From the NCBI GenBank assembly GCA_030144725.1, contig JASKMD010000005.1, forward strand, positions 3,165,596 through 3,229,595: a stretch of DNA of 64,000 bases, given 5' to 3'. This stretch comes from Haematococcus lacustris (Eukaryota; Chlorophyta; Chlorophyceae; Chlamydomonadales; Haematococcaceae). The notes under the pieces are model-generated. The model saw only the letters and a list, made by a program, of their open reading frames with translations. It was not told the origin of the DNA and did no database searches. Both the position numbers and the translations under genes were made by a program. Shown piece by piece: positions 51,589-62,038 of this stretch; the stretch's first letter is position 1, and each line of letters begins with the position of its first letter.

Positions 51589-54500
51589 TCAGGCTGCCTC
51601 GACGGGGAAGGGGACGGGCCACTGCAAGGAGAGGCGAACCACTAGCTCACCCCCCCCCTGCGCCCTGCCCTCCCCATGCCTAGGCCTCCCTGCTGCCCTC
51701 TCCTCCTCCACTCCTCCTGCCCCAACCCTCCCCTCTGCCCCCTCCTGCCCTCCCCTCCGCTCCCTCCTGGGCTGCTTGGCAAACCAGCCCCCCGACGCCT
51801 CGGGCCACAGCTGGTCGAAGTGGGCAGCGTCCAGCTCCGGGTCCTTTCCCTTGAACCAGGTGGAGGGCACAGCGCCGCAGAGGCCCACGCGGATGTCCCT
51901 CCCCACCCGATGCCAGTCCCGCTTGACGGCCGTGGTGAGGGTGGAGATGACCTCCTCCACGACCCGCCTTGCCACCTGCTGTGGCTGCAGGGCTGTAGCG
52001 GCTCCTGAGCTGCGGAGGCGCCACACTGCGCCCAGGTAGGCCACGCGCAGCCGCAGCCACAACAGGCTGTCAGGGGGCTGGAAGGGGGGGGCCTCGCCGC
52101 GGGTGGGGCGCCCACTGAGGAGCAGCATGGCATCGCCTGAGGGGGGCCGGGTGCCTGTGAGGCGGCCGTACACGTCCAGCACCCACTCCCAGGCTGGGGC
52201 CACGGCGGGGCAGGTCAGGAAGGCGTGGGTGAGGGTCTCCAGGTGCCCCGGCTGGCAGAAGCGGCAGGCGGAAGAGCCCGGGGCAGCCGCCCCCTTGAGG
52301 ATGTGACCCCACAAGGCCCCGACCATGAGGCTGGCGTGAAGCAGCCGCCAGGCCACGATGACGTGCTCCCGACGGAGGGTGGGGTCTAGCAGCTCCTTCC
52401 ACACCTTCGCACACGGCTGGCCCGCCTGGATACCCACAGCCAGCTGGTCCGCGGTGTCAGCCCGGGGGGCGGGCTGCCTGCCCCCACGCCGCTGCTGGGC
52501 CTCCAGCTGCCGCTCAGCCTGCTCGGCCGCCCTGTCCTGCGGCGAGGGACGATGGTGCGCCCTGGCGGAGGTGTCCAGCCAGCGAGGCGGTTGGCTGCCC
52601 TGCACCTCCTCGGGGAGCCGCTCCTCCACATCCCTGCCCTGCTGCTCCCGCTCCCCCGCTGCCCCCTGGCCTGCCACCTGCTGCGCGCTGGCCTCCCACT
52701 TGAGCTCCAGCTCCCTCAGGGCCCCATCAGCCACCGCTGCCACCTCCGGTTCGCCCGCTGCCCGGGGGGGCCGCACACCCCACAGCGCAGGCCACAAGCC
52801 CCCATTGGGTGGGTAGAAGGGGTCGGCACTGACGCGCTGGAGCTGGTGGAGGCGCACCCTGGCATGCTTGACCGAGAAGTCCAGGAGGGTGGTGGTGCCC
52901 ATGCCCCACACCTGAGGGTCCAGCTGCAGGTGAGCCCAGGGGCCCAAGAGCCACTCCTCCTTAGGCCAGGTGCCAGGCCCCTCGTCAGCTGGGTCGGCAG
53001 CCTGCCCTCCCGCCCCGCCCCCTGCGCCCCTACGCCCTCCACCTCCTCCACGCCCTCGCCCCCTGCCCCCGCCCCGCCCCCTTGCCCGCCCCCCCCCCCT
53101 GCCAACCGCCCTGGCTCCTCCTTGCTCCTGCCCTTGAGCCTGCTCCTGTGCCACGTGATGCTGGGCGGGTAGAGGGCGGAGGTGGGTGGCTCGCTCCCCC
53201 GGGGTCAGCCTGTAGCTGGGCTTGTTGAGCCGGGCCACCGCAGCTGGCTCCCAGGCCGCCCCTCCCTCCGCCCAGAAAGCCCCTAGGGGCCCCTGTCCTG
53301 TGGGGTCTAGGGGGTAGAGGCGGCCGTTGGGGCCCACCCAGTGGGAGGGCTGGAGCAGGGGGTGGCGCCGCATCACAAACCCCACCCCTGGCCCAACCCT
53401 CAGGCACTCCCACTCCGGCTGAGGAGGCTGCAGGCGGTCCACCATGCCCTGCCAGGGCTCGGGGAGGCAAGCCCTGACCAGGTCGGCAGCCCAGCGGGCA
53501 TCCCCCTCCAGCTGGGGGCTATGCAGGGCCTCCCTCACGTGGCGGACGTGGGTCCAACCCTGCTCAGCTGCTGCCTCCCTAGCTGCTGGGTTCATGCGGA
53601 CTTGCGCGTTGTACCACAGCGGCTCTGCCAGCACCGAGAAGAAGGACTGGCTAGCGGGGGGCACCGCACGGAACAGCTTGAGCTCAGCCAGGGCCGCCAC
53701 GTGAGCTTGCAGCCGCGGGCTGATGCCTCGCGAGGGGGGGGCGGTGGGGTCGGTGATGACCCACGTGCTGAGGCCGTGGGAGGGGTCTGCCAGCAGGCTG
53801 TGGGTCAGAGGCTGCCAGGGACGAACCCGGGGCGACCAGAGCTGGGCCAGCATCTTCGCCAGCATGGCCGTGCTGGTGACCCCCAGGTCGGGAAGCCCCA
53901 CCCCTCCCTCCCCCCGGGGCATCACGCAGATGGCCTTGCTAGGGTAGAGGCGGCTGCTGTTGGGGCTGCGCTCCTGGGGCAGGTCTGAGGCTGCCACAAA
54001 GCGGTTGACAGCCGCGGCCATGGCTTGCGTCAGAGGAGCGGAGGGTTGCACGAAGGCCATTTGGTAGATGGACTTGGAGGCCAGGCACTGCTGTGCCACC
54101 TGCACCCGCCCCAGGAGGTTGAGGCCTTGGGGCCGCCAAGGGAGGGAGGCTGCCATCATGGCCGCCGCCGCCCCACCGAAGGCGGCCTCGCTGGTGGCAG
54201 CGTAGGAGGCCGCCCCAAGAGGGACCCCCAGGTGGCGCACGGGCACCCCCGCTCGGACAGCTGGGATGACCACCTCCGGCTCCTGCTCCCCACCCTGCTC
54301 CTGCCCGCCCTGCTGCTGCCCTTGCCCGCCACCTTCCCCCAGCCCACCCCCTAGCCCCTGCTCGCCCACCTGCCCCTGCCCGCCCCCTTCCCCCCCGTCA
54401 CCCCCCCTTCCTCCCCTCCCCGCCCCCTCGGGGCCTGAGCCCTCCTGGTTGCCCGGCCCAGGCTCTGGCTGGGCGCACGGCAGGGCTGAGCTCTTGCTCA

Positions 54501-56937
54501 CGCTCAGTGCAGGGCCCCCAGCGGCGCGGAACAGGCCCAGGGCCTCCACAACCACCTTCCCGTCTCTGACCCGATCGAGCACCACGATGGTGAGGTCGTC
54601 CGCATACTCCTTGGAGGGGAGCGCGGGGGTCAGGGCGGCCCTGTGCATGGCCAGAGGGCTGGAGGGGATGGTGGGAGTGCTGATGCGGCCTGCCAGCTGG
54701 AGCGAGCTGAGGTAGCTGACCAGCGGCTGGAGCACGATGCACCAGTAGAGCGGGGAGGCCCCGCTGCCCTGCAGCAGCCCCGACGCAAGGGGGAAGCTGT
54801 CGGTGAGGTGGCCGTTGACCAGCACCTGACTCGTGGCACCCCGGTGCAGCAGCTGAGCCCAGCGCACATGCCCCTCCCGGCAGAACCCCATGGCCTCCAT
54901 CGTGTCCTGGAGCAAGCCCCAGGACACGTTGTCATAGGCCCCCGCCAGGTCCAGCAACAACAGCCAGGCTGGGCTGCCCCGCTGCTGCAGGTACTCCAGC
55001 AGGCCTAGGTGGAACTGCACGCTGTCGCTGATGTCCCTGCCCAGGATGAAGGCGGACTGAGAGGGGGACACCAGCAGGTCCAAGGGCAGCTGCAGCCGGT
55101 CCTCCACTGCCCTGGCCACCAGGCGCACGTCGCAGTTGAGGAGCGTGATGGGGCGGTAGCCGGCCACCTGGTCCCTCGGCTTGCCAGCCTTGGGCACGAG
55201 GGTGATGATGCCTGTCAGGAACTCAGCCAGGGGGGCAGGGTCAGCGGTGTCTGCCAGGGCCTCTCGCAACATGGCCCGCAGCGGCCGCCCCAGCTCCACC
55301 CACAGCCGGTCATAGACCTCCATGGGCAGCCCATCTAGCCCCGGGGCCTTGCTGTGCGCGCAGCCCTGCAGAGCCCGGCCCAGCTCCTCCTCTGACAGCA
55401 TAGGGATGCCATCGGGGCCCTCGGCAGCCCTGGCCTGGGTGGGGGTGAGGTGGGAGGTGAGGCTGCCCAGCAGCGTGGCGCGCGCAGCTGTGTCCACCGG
55501 CTTGGCTGCGTAGACACCGGTGGGCTCGGCAGCTGAGTAGTGCTGCTGGAAAGCCCTGCACGCTGCCTTCACCCCGGCCGGCGTGGTGAGGTCTGCTGGA
55601 TGACCTGGCTGTCCGGGGAGCTGGAGAGAGGAGATGAGGGTGGGGGTGTGCGCGGGCTGGTCGCGATGGTAGAAGAAGAAGGAGGAGCGGTCGCCGTAGT
55701 ACTGGTCGAGGACTGCGCTGGCCAGCAGGGATTGCTGGGCCCCCTGCTCCCTCGCCCCCACCCCCGCCAGGGCTGCGGCCTCTCCCAGGTGCTGCGCCGC
55801 CTGCACCTCAGCCTCCCCCTCTCGCTCCACCCGCACCAGCTGCCGCACGAGGTGAGCCCTGGCCACTGCTGCCGCCTTCTCCCTGCGCTGCTGCAGGTCA
55901 CGCTGCGCGCGGCGCTGGGCCCGCAGGAAGTGCTGGGCACGCATGGCCAGGCCCTGTTTGATGCGGGCCCACCTGGCCCTGTGCCCATCCCTAGGCAGCC
56001 CCAGCTGACTCGCAGCCTCGTGGTAAAGGGCCTCCGCCTGTAGGAAGTCCTTGAGGCAGTCCAGCAGGTCGGGGTTGTCAAGGTGGGCGGGGTGCAGCTG
56101 CCAGGGAGCGGGGACGGTGAGAGGCAGGTCGGGGGGGCACACTGCCACAGACACGGGCCGGTGGTCGGTGGGCACTGGCAGCACACCCTGGATGGCGCTG
56201 TCCATCTGCCACTGCACCAGCTCCTCCGAGACGTACCACCGGTCGAGGCGAGCACCCGTCTGCCAACGCTCGCTGAAGTGGGTGAGGTCTCTCTTGGAGG
56301 GGTGCAGATGGCGCCACGGGTCCACCAGACCGCGCTCACCCACCAGCTGCCGCAGCTGCTCCGCCCCCTGGCCCCGGCTGCCCACCCAGGCCTCCCCATG
56401 CTGCGAGCCCTGCGGGATGCCCACTCTGTCCACTGGGGCCAGGATGCAGTTGAAGTCGCCCCCCATGAGGAGGAGGCGGCGGTCGGCGGCTGGCGGGAGG
56501 CAAGCGGGGAGGCACTCTGCGTAGAACGCTGGCCGCTCTGCCTGCTGCGCCGGGGCGTACACGCACACTAGGGACACCGGCCTGCCTGCGAGCTCCCCGT
56601 CTACCCGCAGCACCCGCCCCTGGGCCCCCTCTGCCTGCAGCTGCACCTGGGTGCACCCCTGGAGGATGGTGGAGGGCTTGACCAACACCAGACAGCCTTG
56701 GGAGCTGCCGGTGCCAGGGGTGTAAAACCACTGCCCCCGCCAGGCGGGCTTGGCCCCCGAGTGGGCTTCTGCCCACTGCCACACGCTCTCCGCCCTATGG
56801 CACTCTTGAAGGAAGACCACTTGCGCCGGGCTGTCAGCGGCCCAGTCAAGCAGGGCCTGCAGTTTGTGCGGCTGGGCAAGGCCCTGCACGTTGAGGGTGA
56901 CTGCCAAGAATCTGGCGGCCACACCTGGGCGCTGCAT
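51589..56937 (-). CDS. LINE ORF2: APE endonuclease and reverse transcriptase
   Basis: 1782 residues, uninterrupted. Residues 1-265 are an APE-type endonuclease that nicks target DNA: V-T-L-N-V-Q-G-L (about 13-20), L-Q-E-C, V-Y-A-P, G-D-F-N with Asp161, a R-L-D-R block, and T-D-H-R-P at 257-261. A basic, coiled-coil-like stretch follows. Reverse transcriptase begins near residue 540 (A-P-G-L-D-G-L-P), with Y-R-P-I-T-L-L-N and Y-A-D-D at 778-781. A Gly/Gln-rich insert of about 70 residues separates the palm from R-H-L-G-V-P-L. A second Gly/Arg-rich stretch lies in the connector. A zinc knuckle C-x2-C...H...C starts at Cys1558. It acts on its own RNA in the nucleus. ORF2 starts two bases after the ORF1 stop. 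Confidence 0.93.
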   Translation of the reverse strand: MQRPGVAARFLAVTLNVQGLAQPHKLQALLDWAADSPAQVVFLQECHRAESVWQWAEAHSGAKPAWRGQWFYTPGTGSSQGCLVLVKPSTILQGCTQVQLQAEGAQGRVLRVDGELAGRPVSLVCVYAPAQQAERPAFYAECLPACLPPAADRRLLLMGGDFNCILAPVDRVGIPQGSQHGEAWVGSRGQGAEQLRQLVGERGLVDPWRHLHPSKRDLTHFSERWQTGARLDRWYVSEELVQWQMDSAIQGVLPVPTDHRPVSVAVCPPDLPLTVPAPWQLHPAHLDNPDLLDCLKDFLQAEALYHEAASQLGLPRDGHRARWARIKQGLAMRAQHFLRAQRRAQRDLQQRREKAAAVARAHLVRQLVRVEREGEAEVQAAQHLGEAAALAGVGAREQGAQQSLLASAVLDQYYGDRSSFFFYHRDQPAHTPTLISSLQLPGQPGHPADLTTPAGVKAACRAFQQHYSAAEPTGVYAAKPVDTAARATLLGSLTSHLTPTQARAAEGPDGIPMLSEEELGRALQGCAHSKAPGLDGLPMEVYDRLWVELGRPLRAMLREALADTADPAPLAEFLTGIITLVPKAGKPRDQVAGYRPITLLNCDVRLVARAVEDRLQLPLDLLVSPSQSAFILGRDISDSVQFHLGLLEYLQQRGSPAWLLLLDLAGAYDNVSWGLLQDTMEAMGFCREGHVRWAQLLHRGATSQVLVNGHLTDSFPLASGLLQGSGASPLYWCIVLQPLVSYLSSLQLAGRISTPTIPSSPLAMHRAALTPALPSKEYADDLTIVVLDRVRDGKVVVEALGLFRAAGGPALSVSKSSALPCAQPEPGPGNQEGSGPEGAGRGGRGGDGGEGGGQGQVGEQGLGGGLGEGGGQGQQQGGQEQGGEQEPEVVIPAVRAGVPVRHLGVPLGAASYAATSEAAFGGAAAAMMAASLPWRPQGLNLLGRVQVAQQCLASKSIYQMAFVQPSAPLTQAMAAAVNRFVAASDLPQERSPNSSRLYPSKAICVMPRGEGGVGLPDLGVTSTAMLAKMLAQLWSPRVRPWQPLTHSLLADPSHGLSTWVITDPTAPPSRGISPRLQAHVAALAELKLFRAVPPASQSFFSVLAEPLWYNAQVRMNPAAREAAAEQGWTHVRHVREALHSPQLEGDARWAADLVRACLPEPWQGMVDRLQPPQPEWECLRVGPGVGFVMRRHPLLQPSHWVGPNGRLYPLDPTGQGPLGAFWAEGGAAWEPAAVARLNKPSYRLTPGERATHLRPLPAQHHVAQEQAQGQEQGGARAVGRGGGRARGRGGGRGRGRGGGGGRRGAGGGAGGQAADPADEGPGTWPKEEWLLGPWAHLQLDPQVWGMGTTTLLDFSVKHARVRLHQLQRVSADPFYPPNGGLWPALWGVRPPRAAGEPEVAAVADGALRELELKWEASAQQVAGQGAAGEREQQGRDVEERLPEEVQGSQPPRWLDTSARAHHRPSPQDRAAEQAERQLEAQQRRGGRQPAPRADTADQLAVGIQAGQPCAKVWKELLDPTLRREHVIVAWRLLHASLMVGALWGHILKGAAAPGSSACRFCQPGHLETLTHAFLTCPAVAPAWEWVLDVYGRLTGTRPPSGDAMLLLSGRPTRGEAPPFQPPDSLLWLRLRVAYLGAVWRLRSSGAATALQPQQVARRVVEEVISTLTTAVKRDWHRVGRDIRVGLCGAVPSTWFKGKDPELDAAHFDQLWPEASGGWFAKQPRRERRGGQEGAEGRVGAGGVEEERAAGRPRHGEGRAQGGGELVVRLSLQWPVPFPVEAA

Positions 56938-56939
56938 GG

Positions 56940-58854
56940 CTAGTCCTGGCTTGCCCCCGCGCGGGCTACGCGTGTGTAGAGGAGGGTGGGTGGGCTGGGA
57001 AGGGGAGGCGGACCGGGCAAAGGGGGTGGGCCGGGGATAGGGGCTGGAGTGGCCTCAATGCAGGCCAACTTGGCCCCCGGGCGGCGCAGGCGTACCCGAG
57101 GCTCACGGGAATAGATGGCCAGCGGGGGCCGCAGGGGCAGAGGACCGAGCTGCTCGACCTCCTCCCCAGGCTGAGCTGCCTGCTCGGGCTGCTGCCGCTT
57201 AGGCACCCTCAACCTCCCCTCCCGGGGCCCTGCTGACTCAACTACAGGGCTATCACAGGAGGCCCCCAGCGAGCTGGCCAGGCTAGCAGAGGGGCTGAGC
57301 AACCCGTAGCGGCGCACGTGTGGGGACCCATGGCCAAGCTGCGCAGCACGCTGCCTGCCAGCTTGCTGGTGCCCTGCACGCCGTGCCTCCCACTCCTCAG
57401 AGCTGGAACCGGAAGAGGGAATGCCATACCGGCGCCGGCTAGGCCCCCCTCTGGCTGGCTGGGTAGCAGGCTGCGTGTAGCCTCGCCTCGACCTACACTG
57501 AGCCACCCGCTGCCGCTCCTCCCGCCTAGCCCTCCTGTCATCCGGGGAGGGGCGCGGAGGTGCCCTCGCGGCGGTGTCAAGCCAGCGGGGAGGCTGACTA
57601 CCCCGCAGCTCACAGGGCCCAACCCGCACCGTGCCGAGCCGGGTGCCCAGCCCGGTGGAGGGACCAAGCTCCTGGGCTGGGAGATGGGCAACTGCGCCAG
57701 GCCCCGTGACCTCCGTGCGGCAAGAGGCGGTGGGGGCCGCTGCCTCGGCGTCCATGGGGTCAAGGGAGGGAGAGCTGGCGGAAGGTTCCCCACCCACCCA
57801 CTGCCCGGCTGCGGCTAGGCCCCTAGCTGTGGCATCTCTCAGCTTACGGGCAGCGAGCTTGCCCTTGGAGGCCAGCACCGCGCCCTTCAAGAGGGCCTTG
57901 CCCAGCAACCCCAAGTGCCCCGGGGAGCGCGGAGAGGCTGATGGGGGAATACCGGCAAGGGAGCCAGAGGCAACAGACCCCTCAAGAGGCACGGGATGGA
58001 CAGCGGGAGGGATAACAAGGGGGGGAGGGGCGGCCCAAGGGGGGTTCAGGGGGGCAGAGAGCTGCTGGGGGGGAAGAGGGATGTGGGGGAGATGCACCCC
58101 TCGGGGTGGGACAGAGCAAGGCGCATGCGCTCGGGACACAAAAGCCCCCTGGGCGCTGGGCTGGAAGGTGGTGGGCGTTGGAAAGAGGGTAGAGAGCACG
58201 GGCCGGGTAAGGCGTGGGCGATCCAAAACCATCGGAGAAGGCACGGCCCCAGCCCCAGCCCCAGCCCCAGCCCCAGCCCCAGCCCCAGCCCCAGCCCCAG
58301 CCCCAGCCCCGGCCCCAGCCCCAGCCCCAGCCCCAGCCCCAGCCCCAGCCCCAGCCCTAGCCCCAGCCCCAGCCCCAGCCCCAGCCCCAGCCCCAGCCCC
58401 AGCCCCAGCCCCAGCCCCAGCCCCAGCCCCAGCCCCAGCCCCAGCCCCAGCCGCCCCAGCTCCAGCCCCAGCCCCAGCCCCAGCCCCAGTCCCAGCCCCA
58501 GCCCCAGCCCCAGCCCCAGCCCCAGCCCCAGCCCCAGCCCCAGCCCCAGCCCCAGCCCCAGCCCCAGCCCCAGCCCCAGCCCCAGCCCCAGCCCCAGCCC
58601 CAGCCCCAGCCCCAGCCCCAGCCCCAGCCCCAGCCCCAGCCCCAGCCCCAGCCCCAGCCCCAGCCCCAGCCCCAGCCCCAGCCCCAGCCCCAGCCCCAGC
58701 CCCAGCCCCAGCCCCAGCCCCAGCCCCAGCCCCAGCCCCAGCCCCAGCCCCAGCCCCAGCCCCAGCCCCAGCCCCAGCCCCAGCCCCAGCCCCAGCCCCA
58801 GCCCCAGCCCCAGCCCCAGCCCCAGCCCCAGCCCCAGCCCGCTGCTGCTGCTGG

Positions 58855-58885
<31 letters not shown>

Positions 58886-61712
58886 GGTGCTGTTGCCGCT
58901 GCTGCTGCTGCTGTTGCTGTTGCTGCTGCGCTTCAGGCACCAACCTCGCCCCCTCTGTGCCAGCAGTGCCACCCCCTGCTGAGGTGTGCTGGTGAGGTGT
59001 GGCGGCAGCCTGGGGCTGACTAGCTGTGATAGCCCTGCCGTCCAGCGACTGTGCCCCTCCGCAGTCGGGCCGAGAGGCCTCGTCTTGGGTAGAAGCGGGT
59101 GAGGCTGAGGGGGAGGGGAGGAGAGCTGATAGCAGCTCCGGCTGAGGGACAAGGGTGCTCCTACCGGCTCGGAGGGCCCTGCTAGCGGCGGAGAACACGA
59201 CGGCTAGAGCCTTGCCCCCCACATCCCCCGACTTACCTCCGGTGGAGTTGGCCATGTCCATGCGGGGAAGAAGGGACCTCCTGCCTCGTGTAGGAGCTGC
59301 TGCACCGCCAAGCTGGAAAGGCCGACTCGCGGGCCCCTGACCAGTGGAGGGGGCGGCTGGGCTGCTCGGCGACAGACCCTGCGCCTCTTTCTCCCCCGGC
59401 TGCGCTGACTCACCCCTGGAGCACACCCGGGCAGCCCAGGACGGGCCCAGCCACGGAGTCCCCCCGGAAAGCTCTGCTGTAGCTGGGCCCCAAGAGCTAT
59501 CGAACCGGGAAGGCCTTCCACGGGGCGGAGCAAACGGGTGGATCCCGAGACCCTTAAGCCCTGGCCCTCTAGCCCCTGATTCATCCCCTGCCCCCGCTAC
59601 AGCCTCTTTCCCCGCCCCCGCTCCCACCCCAGGGCTGTGCTGCTGCTGCTGCTGCTGCTGGGCCACCTGGGCGCCTTGCGCCACCCGGGGCCCCTCATCC
59701 CCAGCTGTGCCACCCCCATCTGAGGTGCGCTGGAGGGGGGCGGCAGCAGCTGAGGCAGGGTGAGGGCCCCGGGAGGTAGGGCTATGCAGCGTCTGCTGCT
59801 GCTGAGCACCCTGGGCGCCCTGCGCCACCCGGGCCCCCTCATCCCCAGCTGTGCCACCCCCATCTGAGGTGCGCTGGAGGGGGGCGGCAGCAGCTGAGGC
59901 AGGGTGAGGGCCCCGGGAGGTAGGGCTATGCAGCGTCTGCTGCTGTTGAGCACCCTGGGCGCCCTGCGCCACCCGGGCCCCCTCATCCCCAGCCGTGCCA
60001 CCCCCAACTGAGGTGCGCTGGAGGGGGGCGGCAGCAGCTGAGGCAGGGTGAGGGCCTCGGGAGGTAGGGCTATGCAGCGTCTGCTGCTGCTGAGCACCCT
60101 GGGCGCCCTGCGCCACCCGGGCCCCCTCATCCCCAGCTGTGCCACCCCCATCTGAGGTGCGCTGGAGGGGGGCGGCAGCAGCTGAGGCAGGGTCAAGGTC
60201 CCGGGAGGTAGGGCTGTGCTGCTGCCGCTGCTGGGCCACCGGGGCGCCCTGCGCCACCCGGGCCCCCTCATCCCCAGCTGTGCCACCCCCATCTGAGGTG
60301 CGCTGGAGGGGGGCGGCAGCAGCTGAGGCAGGGTCAGGGTCCCGGGAGGTAGGGCTGTGCTGCTGCCGCTGCTGGGCCACCTCGGCGCCCTGCGCCACCC
60401 GGGCCCCCTCATCCCCAGCTGTGCCACCCCCATCTGAGGTGCGCTGGAGGGGGGCGGCAGCAGCTGAGGGAGGGTGAGGGAGGGTGAGGGAGGGAGAGGG
60501 AGGGTGAGGGGGGGTGAGGGAGGGAGGGAGGGAGGGTGAGGGTGAGGGAGGGGGAGGTAGAGCTGGGGGGTCACCTGGTGACATGGTAGGGGGCTGAGCA
60601 GGGTGTGGTGGGGGAGGTTGAGCAAGGGGGGGTGGAGGAGGTAGAGCAAGGGGGTCATCAGGTGGCTGGGAAGGGAGCTGGGCAGGGGGCTGAGGAGGAG
60701 GATGGAAAGGGGGAGGGGGGGGAGGTTGAGCAAGGGTGTCACCTGGTGGTTGGGTATGGGGCTGGGCAGGGGGTGGAGGGGGAGACAGAGCAGGTGGGTC
60801 ACCTGGTGGCTGGGCAGGGGGTGGTGGGGGGGGTTGAGCAGGGGGAGGTGGGGGAGGTTGTGCAGGGGGAGGCGGGGGAGGATGAACGGGGGGTCCACCA
60901 GGAGGCTGGGCTGGTGGCTGGGCAGGGGGTTGGGGAGGAGGATGGGCAGGGGGAGGCGGGGGATGTTGAGCAGGGGGGTCACCTGGTGGCTGGGCAGGGG
61001 CCTGGGCAAGGGGGGGTCCTTGGTCGAGCAGAGGCTGTGTGTCCCCCCACAGCTGCAGGATCTGCAGCTTGCCCCAGCCAGTAGGAGTGGCATACACCTC
61101 AGGCAGCAGGGCTAGCTTTGGGTCCCCTAGAGGGGGCACCACGACAGCCTCCACTATGGCCCCGTTACCCCCAGGCGACCCCCAGAAACTGCTGGTGCGG
61201 GAGTGGGCACCCAGCCGCTCGCTGAGCACGACTGCTGTGTGCAGGTCCAGGGCCTCCGGCAAGCCCGCTGTTGGGGCCGGGCTGACCTTGTACCCCACTG
61301 CCTTGAGCACCCCCTCTACCAGACCCTCCCTAGACGCCAGGGGGTAGTGGTGGTGGAAGACCAGCTTGACTGCACCTGGGGGGGGGCCATGGTCCATGGG
61401 CTCCACGGGCACACGCACGCTCCGGCCAAAGAGAGGCATCTCCAACCACGGCTGGGAGATGAACTGGGAGTCCAAGGCCCTTCCCTCCATGCTGGCTGCA
61501 TCATGCACGACCACCAAGCTGTAGAGGGGGTGGCCTGCAGTGTGGAGGGTGGAGAGGGAGGCAACAGCACTGCCATGCCGCTGTTTGTGAGCTAGCAGGG
61601 CTGTGCTGCAAGTCTCTGCGAGAGCCCAGGCATCTTCATAAGGGGCAGGCAGCAGGGGGTTAAGCTGCTGGAGCCGCAGCAGCTCCTTGCTGGCGACGCG
61701 CCCGATTGGCAT
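56940..61712 (-). CDS. LINE ORF1 protein
   Basis: 1590 residues, very long for an ORF1. Residues 1-225 look globular and contain no repeats; I do not recognise the fold. Residues about 225-414 are Pro-rich. Residues about 414-691 are six repeats of 47-48 residues ([13 protein letters not shown] core). Residues about 928-957 are Gln-rich, about 958-1155 an almost pure Gly-Ala run, and the C-terminal 430 residues Pro/Arg-rich. By position it is the RNA-binding ORF1 of an L1-type element. The start is the first ATG of the open frame; another in-frame ATG lies near residue 74. The C-terminal part is conserved in the plus-strand fragments, supporting real coding. Confidence 0.82.
58250..58840. repeat. 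(CCCCAG)n hexanucleotide array inside ORF1
   Basis: About 95 near-perfect CCCCAG units, read as GGGGCT on the ORF1 strand and encoding (Gly-Ala)n. Because the period is six, length changes keep the frame. The G-rich strand is the coding strand, so the LINE RNA itself could form quadruplexes. Confidence 0.95.
59700..60470. repeat. ORF1 141-144 bp coding repeat
   Basis: Six tandem copies, marked by GTGCCACCCCCATCTGAGG at about 59,709, 59,850, 59,995, 60,138, 60,282 and 60,421. The lengths are multiples of three and frame is kept. Confidence 0.9.
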
Positions 61713-62038
61713 GAGCCATCACTCGTGCAAATTAAGGCCTGGCTGGCTTGGAAAACCTGAGAGTTGAGGTCTGAGACTTGGTATGTGGGCTGCTGTGACC
61801 TAGGGGATGACAAGACTCTCTTGGGCCAAAGTGTAATTCTCACTCGGTGTCGAGTTGCTGGGCCAGGTGTGGGGCTGTGACCCTGATTTTGGCTAAGGGA
61901 GTTGGCACCGTGTGACCAAAGTGACTTTTCATGAAATGTGAGTATGAGAGGTTGTAAAGGGTGGTAACAGCTGCCCAACCTAGTAGGTGGCATGCAAAAC
62001 GTCCAAGCCAGTGATGAGCTATGGCCCGTGTCATAGGA
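61713..62038 (-). other. Probable LINE 5-prime untranslated region
   Basis: Sequence upstream of ORF1 with no open frame I would support. The element's 5-prime end and any promoter cannot be placed without another full-length copy. Confidence 0.45.

Larger units (their letters stand above)
51133..61712 (-). mobile_element. Full-length L1-type non-LTR retrotransposon
   Basis: On the minus strand: ORF1 (1590 aa), TAG-CC-ATG, ORF2 (1782 aa), a 3-prime untranslated region of about 440 bp and a 15-nt A tail (T run at 51,133-51,147). Both frames are uninterrupted, and endonuclease and reverse transcriptase motifs are intact, so the copy may be active. I could not find a target-site duplication; the 5-prime limit lies somewhere in 61,713-62,038. 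Confidence 0.92.

Noticed and set aside
58250..58840. (CCCCAG)n as telomere-like repeat
   Set aside because: It does not match the common green-algal repeat TTTTAGGG, and it lies inside an intact reading frame.
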